From: Brachionus manjavacas | Lineage: Eukaryota > Rotifera > Eurotatoria > Ploima > Brachionidae | Assembly (NCBI GenBank): GCA_019054805.1 | Contig: JAHQIY010000004.1 | Location: 6,262,001 to 6,326,000, forward strand | Reading direction: 5' to 3' | Length of the DNA: 64,000 nt | In this document: positions 24,801 to 46,463 of the stretch, one piece after another | How the letters are laid out: each line of letters opens with the position of its first letter | Position numbering within the stretch: the first letter of the stretch is position 1 | Notes under the pieces: generated by a model | What the model was told of the DNA's origin: nothing | What the model saw: the letters and a program-made list of their open reading frames with translations, nothing else | Databases searched by the model: none | Position numbers and translations under genes: made by a program

Positions 24801-27800
24801 AACTCAAGTCTAGTCCAAAGACACTCGACTAATGACGATGACTCTTCCAACTACAAACGCCTTAGCAGTACCATTAACAGTTTATTCTCGAATTTAATTG
24901 ACAATTTGGAAAAGCAAAAAAATAAAGATTACATAAATGAGTCTGACTGTGATTACAAATTTAATTCGAGCATTTTTTCCAACTCGAACATTAATGTTAA
25001 CAAATCATTTGACCATGCCATGACAAATAGCAAAAACAAATCGCTTCCACAAGCCAATTCGAACAAAGAATCAAACAAAGACAGTGGCTTCAACCAGGAA
25101 ATCAGCTCTCTTAACGACTCACAAACCCAGCTTATTCTCAAGAACGAAGCGAGCCATAATATCAAAATAAGTTCTTTGCCGCGTGGCACCAGCGAATCCA
25201 ACCAAATACGATCCAATTTAAAATCGTATGAATTTTCCACTCAGGCATACAAAAGCGATTCCAACCAAATTTCCCTCTTGGACAGATTTTTGTACAACGA
25301 ACAACTTGTGGCCGAAAAGCATTCTAAAATCGAGTCAGTCATAGTCGCTTTTTTCAATCATAAAAATTTGACTCTCGATGACTATTCAATCATTGAGTAT
25401 ATCTTAAACCAAGAAGGCATAACCATCAAAACTTTCAAGCAGTTAATAAAAGAAAAATATTATAACATCGAATGGCCTAATGAGCTGTTGCTCTATTTAC
25501 ATCAAATAGTCAACGAAAGAGAGTCACCAAGGTCAGAAAGTGTTGATGAAAATATAGACCATGTCTCCATTTACGAAGACAATTATTCGCTGAAAAGCAA
25601 CATGACAGCTGGTGCCAATGAACACAAACTTGTAGATGTAGAGACTAGACTGAATAGTAATCCGATAAATGGGACTTTAATTAGACAGGAAACTGCTGAC
25701 ATTTCACCTAGCCGCTCTGGCAGTACTAGGTCTTATCGTCGCCTAAAGGAAATAAAAAATTCAACCAATTCTAGAAGAAAGCACAGTGCGCGTGAACAAG
25801 AATCATTCAGCCAAGACCAAGACAAATTTATTAAGTCTTTGTCCAATTCTTTCACGAAGAGACGCGAGCGCAAGGGCTCATTGCCTGAAGTAGCCACAAG
25901 TCAAATAGTAAATGGAGAAAATGAGATGCAGTTGTCGCACTATTCGGAGAATTCAAATGGAACACTGGTGAATGGACTCAACAATGATGACAAGTTGAAT
26001 AAGCGCTCGCGCAAAGGCGCTTTTATTCTAGAGGTTCTTAGGACGAGCATGTTCAGGTCGAAATCTCTGACTGATTTGAACAATTCATTGCTCAATTGTG
26101 AACGTGGTGGAAACGCTTTGACAAATTCTGCTATCAAGCACAAATCAATCGGTGCCAATCTAAATTATTCGCATGTGAATAATTTCGATAAAGATGACCA
26201 GTTAAGAAAGAAGTAAAAATATGAAAAAAAAGTTATTTTTTAAATTATTTAGATTTTTTTCTAGTTTTTCGGGTTTGATATGGCAATGTGCTGATATGTG
26301 CTACCCTGAATATAGAAACAAATACAAAGAACTAGCATGGCTATTGGTTTGTAGTCATACTTAAGTCGAAAATTTTGAAACTAATTTTTTTTTGCACATA
26401 GAATGGTGATAAAATGTCTGCTGATTCTAAATTAAAAGAAATTGAACAACGACTTAGCATTGAGAAAAATTTGAGAGATAAAAATGTAACCCTGCTAGAG
26501 AATCTTGATAATAAATGTAAAACAAAAAGTAAGTGAATAAATGCTAAGCTTGAATAATGAAACCGAGGGACGGAGACAGAGGTTTAGTTTGAACTTTTTC
26601 TGAAATTCTAAAATTTATTATTATTATTATTACTCGCTAAGTCCTTTTTGATTGTTTTTCAATATTAATTAAATTAGGCTTTATTTCAAGTATTATATGT
26701 CTAGTTGTGCCAAGCATTTTTCGTATTTATTTAAAAATAAAAAAGTATTAAAAAAACAGCTTAAAATAAAACAAAGGCAAAATGCAAAATATTTTCGATT
26801 CTTAAATTTTCAATTCTTAAATTTTGAAATTTTTAGATTTTTTGTTCTATTTATCATAAATATTTTATCAATTTTTTTTTTTCTAATTTTCTGAAAATTG
26901 CACAAAAAAATCCAAAAATATCAAAATGTAAGATTATTTTCATTTTGCCTAAAATAAAATACCGCTTAAAAGCATTTTGGATTTTTTTATTTTAGTTGAT
27001 TTTATTTTAATACAATGTCTTTAGCTTAAAAATTTTAGCTTTATTCATACCAAAACTATAAGTTGTCTTGATTTGTGATCGGAAGAAAAAAATTTATTAA
27101 CCATTTAAAACTTAATTTGTCGTAATTTTTTTATCTGTATCAAGATTTTTTTTTCTGAAGTATTCTCTGTGAAAGCTTGATTTGATTCTTTGTTTGAAGT
27201 TCTAATTAAATAAAAATATTTATTTTGAAAAAAAATCAAACTCATAAATTTTAAATATAGAATTTTAAAATTTAAATAGTTTTAAAATCTAGTTTAAAAT
27301 TCATTAAAAAAAACCTTTGAAAAAAATTAAACATAATTTAGAATTTTTTAAAAAATCTTCTTTTAAAATTTTAAATAGAATAGATCTGCTTTAAAATAGT
27401 AAAATTCTTAGAATAAAAGACTTCATTTTTAGATGAAACTGAAGACGCCACTTTAAAAGAGCGATTAAAAAATCAACTTAAGTTAATCCATGATAAAATA
27501 AAGGAACTCGAAATGATGTGTTTATACTTAAGAGTAAGATAATCAAATATTTCCTTTCATTTTAAAGATAAAAATAATTTTTTAAGATTTGTGAGATTAG
27601 TAGTCAATGTTTGTCTCCCGAAGATATTGAATCATTTTTTCGTAATCCTACCGAGTTAAACATTCCTTGCAAAGGAACTCAACAAGCTAAATCATTTTTA
27701 GAAATTTTAAAAATGCTATATGGCAGGTAAATTGTTTATAATCAAAATAAAAGAATGTTTTATCATTTAATTTAAGTGACGCCATTAGCACTGGCTTTGC

Positions 27801-29449
27801 TTATCAGTTTTTTGTCACCTACCGATATATGTGCTCATCTGATCAACTACTCGATTATTTCAAACACATTTTCAATAAAGTTACAAATTGGTAAAAATTT
27901 TGATATTTAAAACATAGAACATAATTTTATTAAATTTATTTTTCAAGTGTTGATTTGACTAAAAACAAAAAAAATGTAGTACAAGAGCGAACCATTCATT
28001 TACTAGCAATGTGGCTGGGTAAATTTAAATTGTTTTTTTTAATTAATAATTTTAATTTTATAAAAATTTAGATGGATTCTACTCAATAGATTTTCATCAA
28101 AATATTGAGCTTTTGGAAAATTTGGAGATTTTTTTAAATGAAGAAATTAAATCTTACGATCTTAAAAAACACCAGCTAATTTTTGATCTGCTTCAAAATC
28201 CAAATGTTGAATTTAATTTGTTTACAAAAAAATCAAAATATTTTGAAAAACTCAACGAAAAATACCGCAAGCAAGATAATGAGACAAAAAAATCACGCAT
28301 TTTCAACGGCGCATCCTTAAAAAAGAGAATATTGAACAGTTCAGCAAAAAGAGCTCGATCAAGCTCAAAAAGTAAAAGCAGAGAACGAAATCAAAATGAG
28401 TCAAAATACCAGGATGACCTTAACGCCACAACTAATTCCTCAAACCGAATTGATTTCCTAGTCTCGGATTTTACCATTGAAAAAATCGCTAGTCAATTGA
28501 CCTTAATTGAATGGGACAATTTTTTAGACATTCATGTTTGTCACTGTCTCAACTCAAAAGCCCAAGGGGTCAACTGCGACTCGAGACAACCAATCGATCC
28601 CAATATCATTAATACCCAGTCTTGCCTTTTTGTTGATAATTACCTGAGTAAAAGTGTTTATAAAATGATACAATTCAATTATTTGTTGACTCATTGGGTC
28701 GCTGCTGAAATTCTTTTGTCTGATACTTCAAAGGTATTTTTCTCAATAAACCTAAAAAGCCTGATTTAAATATTTTTTTGATATAGAGTCAAGCTTTGTT
28801 GATAATGAAATTTTTGAAGATCGCCAAAAAATGCTGTGATTTAGCAAATTTTTCTACAGCGTTTTCTATTTACGAAGGCCTTCAAGATATTACAGTTCGT
28901 AACCTGCCTGCTTGGCAACATGTATCCGGAAAGGCAATGCAGTCATTTGAAAAAATTATTTCCTATAAGGTAAATTCATGATTAAAATTTAATAGTTTTA
29001 AAATTTTATTTAAGATTTTATTTCAAAATGATCCATTTGCCATCTACAACTTGACTAAATCACTGAATCTTCCTGTCATTCCTCCAATGCATTTTTTTTT
29101 GTTGATTGTACAGCAGCAAGAGCACGGTAGTTTTCAGTTACCGAATGGTCTTTGGAAATGGACCAAATTAGGGTAATTTAAAATTTTTTTAAATTATTTT
29201 TTTGATTGATTCTGTTTCAGATTTCTGTCAAATTTGGTCGACCAAATACGAAATGTTCAGCAGCACTTTGATTGTAATTTAGAGCCATGTGAAGAATTTG
29301 TCGAAGGTTTGCTACAACGAATATATTATTTGAAAGATTTTGATTTAAACAATCTGGCTGAGAGCAGTTTTTTGGATTATCACAGTCAAAAGTTTAACTC
29401 AAGTATGAGCACAATTAAAAATTTAATTCCGAAAAAACGAGGAAGCTAA
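21807..29449 (+). CDS. RasGEF (CDC25-type) protein, KNDC1 (very-KIND)-like
   Basis: Twelve exons close in phase: 21807-22761, 24592-26212, 26265-26346, 26402-26528, 27433-27533, 27587-27726, 27777-27890, 27948-28018, 28072-28733, 28787-28969, 29015-29172, 29221-29449, for about 1480 residues. The first 880 residues are Ser/Asn-rich and low in complexity. A short helical stretch (KLKEIEQRLSIEKNL) follows. A RasGEF N-terminal (REM) module is at about 963-1090 and includes FAYQFFVTYRYM and TIHLLAMWL. A basic linker with RSSSKSKSRER comes next, then a CDC25 catalytic domain at about 1200-1460 (IASQLTLIEWDNF, HWVAAEILL, FSTAFSIYEGLQDITVR). The catalytic part resembles KNDC1, a neuronal Ras exchange factor. 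No KIND domain is seen. The frame stays open upstream to an acceptor at 21742, so earlier exons are possible. A poly(A) signal AATAAA lies at 29466. Confidence 0.75.
22762..24591 (+). other. Large intron of the RasGEF gene
   Basis: This 1.8-kb phase-1 intron begins GTAACATAG and ends TTTTTTTCAAG. It is AT-rich with no supported exon or element. A small palindrome (CCGCAAATTTGCGG near 23233) is the only local symmetry I noticed. Confidence 0.6.
26529..27432 (+). other. Intron of the RasGEF gene
   Basis: A 904-base intron joins the helical segment to the next exon in phase 1. It starts with a consensus GTAAGTG donor and is otherwise AT-rich, with no supported element. Confidence 0.6.
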
Positions 29450-29465
29450 TTATAACCAATGTGTA

Positions 29466-29471
29466 AATAAA
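29466..29471 (+). terminator. Poly(A) signal of the RasGEF gene
   Basis: A canonical AATAAA lies 17 bases after the stop codon of the last RasGEF exon. Hexamers are common by chance in such AT-rich sequence, so only its position supports it. Confidence 0.4.
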
Positions 29472-31669
29472 GCCATTTTTAAAAAAAATGACTTTCAAGT
29501 AGATAATGTACAGGCATTTTTTTGAACAAAACTTTTTTATATTTAAAGCAGAACTATCAAACCTGTTGCATTTATTTATTTATCTTATTGTTGAATTTAA
29601 TTGATACTGAATAAAATTTTGGTTACTATGGTAATAATGGTTATTTATATTTTGTAAATTTATGAGATTAATTTAATTTTTTTTGATAAAAACGAATTTA
29701 AATTTTTATAAATTTATGGGTATATTTATTTATTTAAATACAAATAAAATATTTTAAGTTTATTTTTCTTAAAAAAAACCTAAAAAAAGCGTAAACCATT
29801 TAACCTGAACATAAAGCGACTCATCGGATAAAGTTATTTAACAAAAAAGTCCAAGACTAATTATTGACTTGATTCTTTTGACGCATTAAAAAATTTTTGT
29901 AAAAAATTTGGTTGACTTTAGACCAAATTTTGATAAAATTTACCAAATTAATTTCTTTTTAATTAAATGATGTGTATAACTGTATATTGGAGTGCAACGA
30001 GTTTAGCCAGACTCAGAATTCTTATATATGGTGCCAAAAGACATATCATAAAAAATTGATATATTCATGAATGCTAAACTTCTTATTATTTTTATTAATT
30101 GGTGAATAAGACAAAAATAAATATTATTGTTTTGTTATTATCTAACTTTTGTTAACTGAATTTTGTCTTTTGCAAATATTTTTTTAACAGTTCAAAGCAA
30201 AAATACTACGAAATACGAGAATTAAAAAAAAACCCATCAAAAATGACTCGTGATTTTTAAGCTACAATTTAAGTAATAGAGGGAACTTGGTTAAACCAAT
30301 GTTTTATTCAAGATTGATAAATAGTTTTGTGATCAAGAGATCGATGTTGAAATAATTGCAACATTCAAGCAATCAATTTACAACAATATCAATTCGATCT
30401 GTATTGTCGTTGGAAAAAAATTAAAAAATTTGATATGAGTTTATCAATGTTATTTTTATTTTCAAAAAATAATTAATTTGTTTTTATAAAACAAATTAAT
30501 TATTACTAACTAACTATGATATATAGGCTAACTATGATCAAGTTTAGCGATCAACATCAACTCAGCTTAAACGTAAACGTGGGAAACCAGATAAATCAAA
30601 TTGCGACCAACAACCTAGAGTTTTTAAAAATAAGCACAGTTACCGATGGCTTTCAAGAAGTGGCGAAAAAAGATTAAAAAATTGAGTAAACTATTTTTTT
30701 TTATAATATGTAATCTTTTTTTCTGATATTTAAATAAAATATAGATTTAATAATTTATCTTTTTGTTTAGTAAAATAATTTAGTAACTAAAAATCACCCT
30801 TACCTTTTGCAAAATTAACTAGTAGATTAATCTTTTTTTATAGTATCAATTAATCATATGCTCCAGGAAAATAAATGAGGTTTAAATATTATGATAATCA
30901 TTTTTTCGGATTTTTTTTTATAATTTTTTTAAATAAATAATCCAAAAAATTCATTTAACTTTAAACTAAAAATAGAAAGATATTTTATACCGCACCCGGC
31001 ATGAGTTTGAGAAACTCTAATCTTTTTTCTTATCTGATAAAATCGATATGATAGTTTTTAGGTGTAAAATATTCAGTTATTTATTTTTTAAAAAAATTCC
31101 ATTATTGAGTTTCAAACGTTTTATTGATTAAAAATTATTGATTTGAGAATTAAATCTAATTGTACAATAATTGTTATTAAAATATAAAGTAAGAATTGTT
31201 ATAGCTTTATTTTTGTTTATTTTATTTTCATTTATTTTTTTCAACTAAAATTTAATTTATAATGAAAAGATAAATTTTTTAGATGCAAAATTTATTTGAA
31301 TCAAATATTAAAGAAAAATTACAATATAGATTGAAATGAAAAACAAAAAATAATTTCTTAAAAGTAAATTTATTTTAAAAAATAAATAAGGTATCAAGAA
31401 AGATACGTTAAAATATGTATATTAATGAATTTAATAATTCTTTTTTGATTTTTTTATTTTGCATTATACTCAAATTTTCCATAAATTGTTGTTTTAATAA
31501 AAACCATTTTGTATTTTTTTTAAATTTTTAAATAGAGAATCGAGCATTAATTAAACTATCTAGCTTGATGTTAAAAAAAAAATAAAATCGAGTAATTTTT
31601 ATTGGAATTTTTTGAAGCTTTATATTTGAATCGGAAAATTAAAGAATTATAAAAATTCAAACTTATAAC
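29472..31669. other. Intergenic, convergent gene ends
   Basis: These 2.2 kb lie between the 3' ends of the RasGEF and lectin genes. They hold a strong hairpin at 30468-30504 and a plus-strand open patch near 30560-30680 that reads KRKRGKPDKSNCDQQPRV then a stop. The patch may be a decayed coding remnant. I recognise nothing else. Confidence 0.4.
30468..30504. repeat. Perfect 17-bp hairpin with 3-base loop
   Basis: Arms 30468-30484 and 30488-30504 (AATAATTAATTTGTTTT and its complement) are perfectly paired around TAT. It lies in intergenic sequence. All but two of the base pairs are A/T, so it may be trivial. Confidence 0.5.
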
Positions 31670-33394
31670 TTAATAAAATCTTTTCTTGGTTCTTCTTTGT
31701 TTTTCATAGAAAGTGTAGCCAAAGTACAAAACAGCTAACACCAATCCGATAACAAATATTGAAATAAACATTATTTTGATTATACGCCAAAATGTTGAAG
31801 GCTTGGCTTCATCAACAAGTTCTAAAATAAAAATTTAACAAAAAATAATTAATTTATTTTAGGAATCATTTAACAACTAACCTTTTTGTTCTGGAAAAGA
31901 GGCTGCACTTGGTTCGATCAAAGAGTGATCAATTGGCTCGTTCTATAAATTTAAAACTTTAATTCAAAAATTTTAACAAGAAAATTTTTACTTTTCTTGG
32001 TGATTCTAGTTTGTAAAATTTAACACTGATTACGTCATGGTTATCTTTAAAATAATTGTAAAAATTGAGAATTAATTAATAAAATACAGAGTTGTTTAAA
32101 ATTAAAGTCCAAGTCCGGACTTTTTTTTTTTATTTTCAAAAGTAATGTGTTTGACTAAAAGATGAGAGAGATTTAAATGAGTTATACTCATTCGAGGTTT
32201 AAATTTAGCTAAATCGAATGCATGCAAGTTTAGATTTAACTGGTTGAATATGCATGCGTCTTCACCCAAAACCTGGAGATTTTTTTTGTTGTTCTTGAAC
32301 AAAAGCCTAAGTTTCAAAGCAACCAAGATTTGGACAATTATTATTTTAACAAAATTTAAGAATTTTCTAGCAATGATATTCATCACATAAAAAATTGCTA
32401 AGTTTGTGGACTTTTGGAAAAAAAGCAAAAAAAAATAAAAAAAATTCCGGACTTGGACTTGACTTGAGACTTGTGACTTTTAAACAACTCTGATAAAATC
32501 TCGTACCGCTTAAATCGCCTGTGGCAGCTGAAAATCCAATAAAATATTTTGTTGGTAGTTTTATGTTATCGATGCTAAAGCATTCTTTCCATGCATTTTT
32601 GTTATCAACATCAGTAGAAACCTTAGATTTCAGTTTTTTAATTTTAAAAAATTTAGATAAATTATTCTAAACTCTCACAGTTAATTTATAATTTTGGTAT
32701 CTAACAGCCAAAAATGTATCATAATCCTTGTTTCTAAGAGATGCCTCGCATCCGCCCAAAGCAGTATTAATTCCATCTTTATCGTGGTCATAATGTAAAC
32801 TGCCATTATTTATCATAGCTGAAATATATGGATGAACATGCTTTAAAAAAATGTCTAAAGATCTAATGAACTAAAAAAAATTTTCAATTTACATTATTGG
32901 GGCCATTATAATTTGCATAGGTGTCTAGAATTACGGCTAGACCAGTAAAATAATCTTTGTTGCCAAAAACTGGACCTAGAATATTTCTTTCTTTGGTATA
33001 CCACATTGCAAATCCATCTCCGAACAAGTCTTTGCCATGACCGTGAACATGGAATTGGAATTGAATTTCCCAATCAGTGTATTCAACTGGCTAAATTCAA
33101 ATGCAATTAGAGGCAGCTTAATTTAGAAAAAAATTCAAAAATTACAATTGTATTCCATAAAGCACCTTGTAAACTTTGTGAATCAGATGTTAATCTGACA
33201 AATTTGTTACTAACAATTGTGCTTCCGATAAAATCCCAAAATGGAACTCCAGCACTTGAACCACCATATGGCTTGATCAAAGTATGCTCACGTCTCAGCA
33301 GCTCGCTAAGGCCATCACGATTTTGCATCGATTCTTTGGCAAAAATCACCAAGACAATTAATAAATTTACAAATTTGAGCTTGTTCAAAAGCAT
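31670..33394 (-). CDS. L-type lectin cargo receptor, VIP36/LMAN2 or LMAN2L homologue
   Basis: Seven exons join in phase: 33394-33146, 33090-32893, 32840-32679, 32621-32507, 32044-31992, 31942-31882, 31821-31670, for 329 residues. A signal peptide (LLIVLVIF) is followed by the L-type lectin fold: SAGVPFWDF, FGDGFAMWY, AVILDTYANYNGPNN (metal and sugar binding Asp/Asn), and the hallmark SAATGDLSDNHDV. A stalk, one membrane helix near the C-terminus and the cytosolic tail TKKRFY complete it. The KRFY-type tail is an ER-export and recycling signal. These proteins bind high-mannose glycoproteins and carry them between ER and Golgi. The first in-frame ATG before the signal peptide was chosen as start. 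The intron 32045-32506 has taken in a hAT-type MITE. Confidence 0.9.
32087..32492. mobile_element. hAT-type MITE, copy 2, inside a lectin intron
   Basis: The termini CAGAGTTGTTTAAAA / TTTAAACAACTCTG match copy 1 (363-629). The flanking 8-mers ATAAAATA and ATAAAATC agree at 7 of 8 positions. The GTCCAAGTCCGGAC motif lies inside both ends. The interior is about 140 bases longer than in copy 1. It makes up most of the intron between the SAATGDLS and DNHDV exons. Confidence 0.85.
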
Positions 33395-33759
33395 ATTCAC
33401 AATCAGACAACACTTAACAAGCACCCTATATCTAAATAAAAATAAAAGTTTTTCAAATAAATTGACACGGATCTCTAAGCAAAATTAAAAAATTTATCTT
33501 TAAATGATAGTGAAAGTTATTTTCTTAATTTATAACGTGTAACATTTGTATTAGGTCTTTTTAATGATTTTTTTAAATATGCATACATGTAATTTCTAGT
33601 TTAAATATGTTGAGAATAAAATGAAATTTGATTGAAAGTTAATTTTTGTATGAATATTTTTGACAAAGACAAAATTTTTTGGCTTTTAAACCAATTTTGA
33701 AATTTTTTTTTCTAATATAAAATTTTAAATTGGATGGTTCTAATTTTTTTAAATAAAAA

Positions 33760-36434
<2,675 letters not shown>

Positions 36435-36496
36435 ATTGTGTTTAATTTTTGATCACAAAATTTATCTCATACATTTTATGATATTCAATTAATAAA

Positions 36497-37954
36497 ATTG
36501 GTTTTATTTTTAAATGTTAAACTAAAAATTCCACCTTAAAAAGCTTGGTAGAACAGCTAGAGTTTTTAGAAATGCCACAAAGGCGAAAACTATTTTTATA
36601 ATCATCATGTTACAACTTAATAATTTGATTAAAATTATTCTGTTTATTGTGATCATTTAATAAATTGCTTGATACCTCTCATCATCATACAATAAGCCCA
36701 CGAACAAAAAAAAAAGCTTCAATGTTTTGCATTAATTGGAGCAGATGATTTTTGGAATATCAGACAGACTCTATTTTGAATGGCAAATACCGTCATAAAA
36801 CTTATCTAATTTCACAACAAAGAATAATTAATTGCATTTAGTTTGAATTCATTGAGACTTCGTGGAGAGGTAAAGTTTCATATTTTAACATTAAGATACT
36901 TTCCCGTATCAGAAATAATTTTTTAATAAAATAATATTTTTAAAAAAAATGAATAGTACCCTATTTTAGCTAAAGTTAACTAAACAAAAATTAATTGACT
37001 TAATTCCCTTAAAATAAGATTTTTCATCTTTTAATCGGTCAAATATTTAGTGCTCTAGATAAATTAATAATTTGTTTCGAAAACTAAAATTTAAAAGGAA
37101 CTTAGTAATAAATCAAATATAAGACCATATTTTATCTAAATAAAGCTCTCTTAATCAATCAAACTGTTCTCAAATTATTTGTTATCATTTATTCAAAAAA
37201 ATTAGATTATTTATTTTGGGAATCTAAAAAACAAACAAATGAATTAAATTTCAAGTGAAAGCGATAGCTTAAACCCTAGTTTTTGTTAAGAACATCTTAG
37301 ATGATTCTTCATCAGCCATTGTTATTTTTAATAGTTTTAAAATATTATTTGAGAATTTTAATAATTAAAAAAATTTTATAAAATCTAAAATTGACAATCA
37401 ATGGTCAGCTGAAACATGGACCTGATCTTTAGATGACAGGGTATTTTTTAATAGCTAGGAGACCAATGATTCAGATATTCCAAAAAAATAAAAATTTTAA
37501 CTTATTAATGGTTTAAATAAAAGCAAATGTTTATAAAAAGAATTTTTTTTTTTTTAATAAATCTTGGCATGACAGTATTTAGTTATTTTATTAATTCTTC
37601 GAAATTTAGAGCTATTCTAAAATAAATTATTATTTTTGTATTTAAATATATAAACAGTTTTTACTAAAAAATTAATTTTATCTTAAATATGCTTGTAAAA
37701 TAATCGTAAAATAGCATCGATTAGTAATTTTATTAATTAAAGGGAACTCATTGTTTCAGGTATTCTAGAAATTTTTTTTTTACTTTTTATTAGGTAAAAT
37801 TAAAACAAATATTACTAAAAAAAAATATATAAAAAAAAATTCTTGTTCTTTCACGATCTTTTGATGTTTCCGTCTTGAAAAAAATTATAAATAAGCAATA
37901 ATTTGAATCAAATTTTTTTTAATATTTTTAGATAGCAATTGTCAGAGGACGAAT
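36497..37954. other. Intergenic between DDX41 and LC8
   Basis: This is AT-rich sequence between convergent gene ends. Two very short minus-strand openings are the only coding-like items: one near 36612-36526 with a signal-peptide-like start (KIVFAFVAFLKTLAVL), and one near 37322-37275 (MADEESSKMFLTKTR). Neither can be extended into a gene. Confidence 0.35.
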
Positions 37955-44050
<6,096 letters not shown>

Positions 44051-45612
44051 CTAAACTAATTTGTTTGTTTGAAAAAAAACTCTCATCGGTCCGCACACAT
44101 CATTGATACATTTTGGACACCTTAATGTTAACTGTTTAGAACACATTTCATCAGAATTTAAATGGCTTTTAACAATATCAGCTAAAGCCTAAAGAAAAAA
44201 TTAATTTAAAATTAAAAAAAATAAAAATAAAAATACTCTTAAAAATAAGGGATTATCATTCAAAGATTCACATCTTCGTATATTTTTAATTCCGACTTTT
44301 TTAGCAAGATCATCCATGTACTCTAAATCCAACTCGAAAAGAGTTTCAATATGATCACTAGTGAAAGCAATAGGAACAAGCAACAGATTAAATCTCTTAT
44401 TTTTTGCAAAGCCTTCTATTGATTCATCAGTTTGAGGCCCGAGCCATTCCTGGGGTCCAACTTTTGATTGCCAGACTAATCGATAGCTATTGGAAAAATT
44501 CAATTTTTCCATTACTCTGTTAACTGTTGATGCAACTTCTGCAGGATAAGTGTCACCTCTATTTACTACCTAAAATTAAAAAAATTTTATTTTTAAATGT
44601 ATGAAAATAATCTCTTTTTTATACTGTCATTGGCAAAGAATGAGCGGAAAACATAATGACAACATCATTGCGTACATCTTCAGGAAATTTCTCTAATTCT
44701 TTTTTGATATTTTGAGCAAAAGCATCTACAAGTCCGGGATGAGTAGCCCACCGGTCAATTGTGGTCCATTTCATTTGCGGTTCTTTGTTCAATCCTTTAT
44801 AGTATCTGTAAATTGCATTCAAACTGCTACCAGTAGTCGAACAGCTGTATTGAGGATACTGCGTGAAGGCAACTGCATTCTCAATACCATCTCTTTTAAT
44901 TGTTTTGCTTTATTCTGTATTTAGTAATAAAATAAAATCTTACGCTTCCATTTTTGAGATTGCATCCTCAGTTAGGGGATCAGCATAGCGAAATCCGACG
45001 TAGAATTTATGTGGAGCTAGTTTAAACAGTTTATTGTTTGATTGATATTGGATTGTTGATTTAGTTCATAAAGTACCTGTTTCTGGTGAAATTTCATCGA
45101 GTATTTTAATCATTTCTTCACCCTGAAGTTCTGTCCATTTTTTGATCGGCGACCCACCACCAATTTGTTTATATTGGTCTTGGATCTTTGGAGTTCTTCT
45201 TTTGGCAATAAAAGGGGCTAGAAATCTTTGAAAATTTTCAAAAACCGTCATTTCCAATTAACTTGAACAATTTTTACTTTTGAGCAGGAAGTGGAATTAA
45301 ATCTTTGTCAGAAAAAAGTCTGAATAAAAAGTCATAAACTTGATTGGTATTTTCAGGGCCTCCCAAATTCAGCATTAGAATGCCAGTTTTTGGCTTTCTA
45401 GAAAAAATTATTATAAATTTGATTTTTTTGATCAGATTGAATGCATACATGGGCATTTTATGTTCAGTGGAAGAAAACCTGCTATTTACTATGGACAAAG
45501 AAACATACTGTTGTCTAAGCGATCCTTTGAGAATTTTTTTTAAATTAAAAAAAATTATTAAAAAGAGATTACTTGTGAATAAATTGGAGAGTTTTGTCAA
45601 ATTAAAAGACAT
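44051..45612 (-). CDS. FECH: Ferrochelatase, mitochondrial
   Basis: Seven exons close in phase: 45612-45449, 45397-45278, 45225-45077, 45016-44944, 44892-44625, 44569-44237, 44188-44051, for 414 residues (about 420 in other animals). It inserts ferrous iron into protoporphyrin IX, the last step of haem synthesis, on the matrix face of the inner mitochondrial membrane. Seen: a basic Ser-rich presequence, [48 protein letters not shown] with the catalytic His, GPQTDES, and [12 protein letters not shown]. The C-terminal CPKCINDVC together with the Cys in YSCST supplies the four [2Fe-2S] ligands found in animal enzymes. The first exon holds mainly the targeting peptide. Confidence 0.95.
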
Positions 45613-46414
45613 TTTTTAAATAATATTTTTTTAGTTTTGTTTGATATTGAATCATGAATATTAAATAACATTCGTTTTAAATTATCCTTACGTTTGTACA
45701 TTTGTTAAAATTATGCACATTAGCTTTTAAAATGGTACTATTGTTTAGCTAGAAAAAAAAGCTGAATTTTTTAATTTTTTTTTTCAATTAAGAGTTAACA
45801 ATTTTTCTTTTATATAGATACATTTACAGAGATTTTAAATAAATTTGCTTTCAATTGAATTTTTCAAGCTTAATACAGGGTCATGTTTTAATGATTATCA
45901 ATTATAATTGATTAATTATTTATCTAAATTAATTTTAAAAAAGAAAATGGTGTGTCTATAAAAAGTTTTCTGAAAATTATATTTGAAAATTTTCCATTTA
46001 CTGTCAGCTTTACTTTAAAAATTAATTCCTTTACCCAAGATTTTATAATTTTTTTATTTCAAATCTCTAACAAATTCACGCTTAGATATTTTAAGTTGCT
46101 TTTTTTTAAGATAAAATTTATTTCAAATTTTTTTTAACATTAAAATGAGGGTGTTATCTTTTAAAGAGGTAAAAAATTTAAATCAAAAAAGAAATAAATT
46201 GTATTCAATTGTCTAACCTTTTTTTAAAAAGGTAAGTCGATTGTAAAAAAGCTAAAGAATGTTATTTAAAAAATATTTCCAGAATAAACCTTCTGTGTAT
46301 AAAATGGGTAAAAATTTAATCTTCAAAAGTTGTAACGAAAAACAACCAAAATAATACCGGAATAGTCGATTCTGATCTAATACACGAGTACATTCTGTAA
46401 TAACCAAAAGAAAG
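45613..46414. other. Intergenic upstream of ferrochelatase
   Basis: This is very AT-rich sequence that should contain the ferrochelatase promoter. No core element stands out, and the small open frame at 45952-46137 looks random. Confidence 0.35.
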
Positions 46415-46463
46415 AATGGTTTCAAGTGAAAAGGTAAAGCTCGATAATAGATTAAATATTTAG

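Noticed and set aside
45344-45619. 91-codon plus-strand open frame over the ferrochelatase start
   Set aside because: It is the antisense of ferrochelatase exons 1-2, whose phase and motifs are unambiguous.
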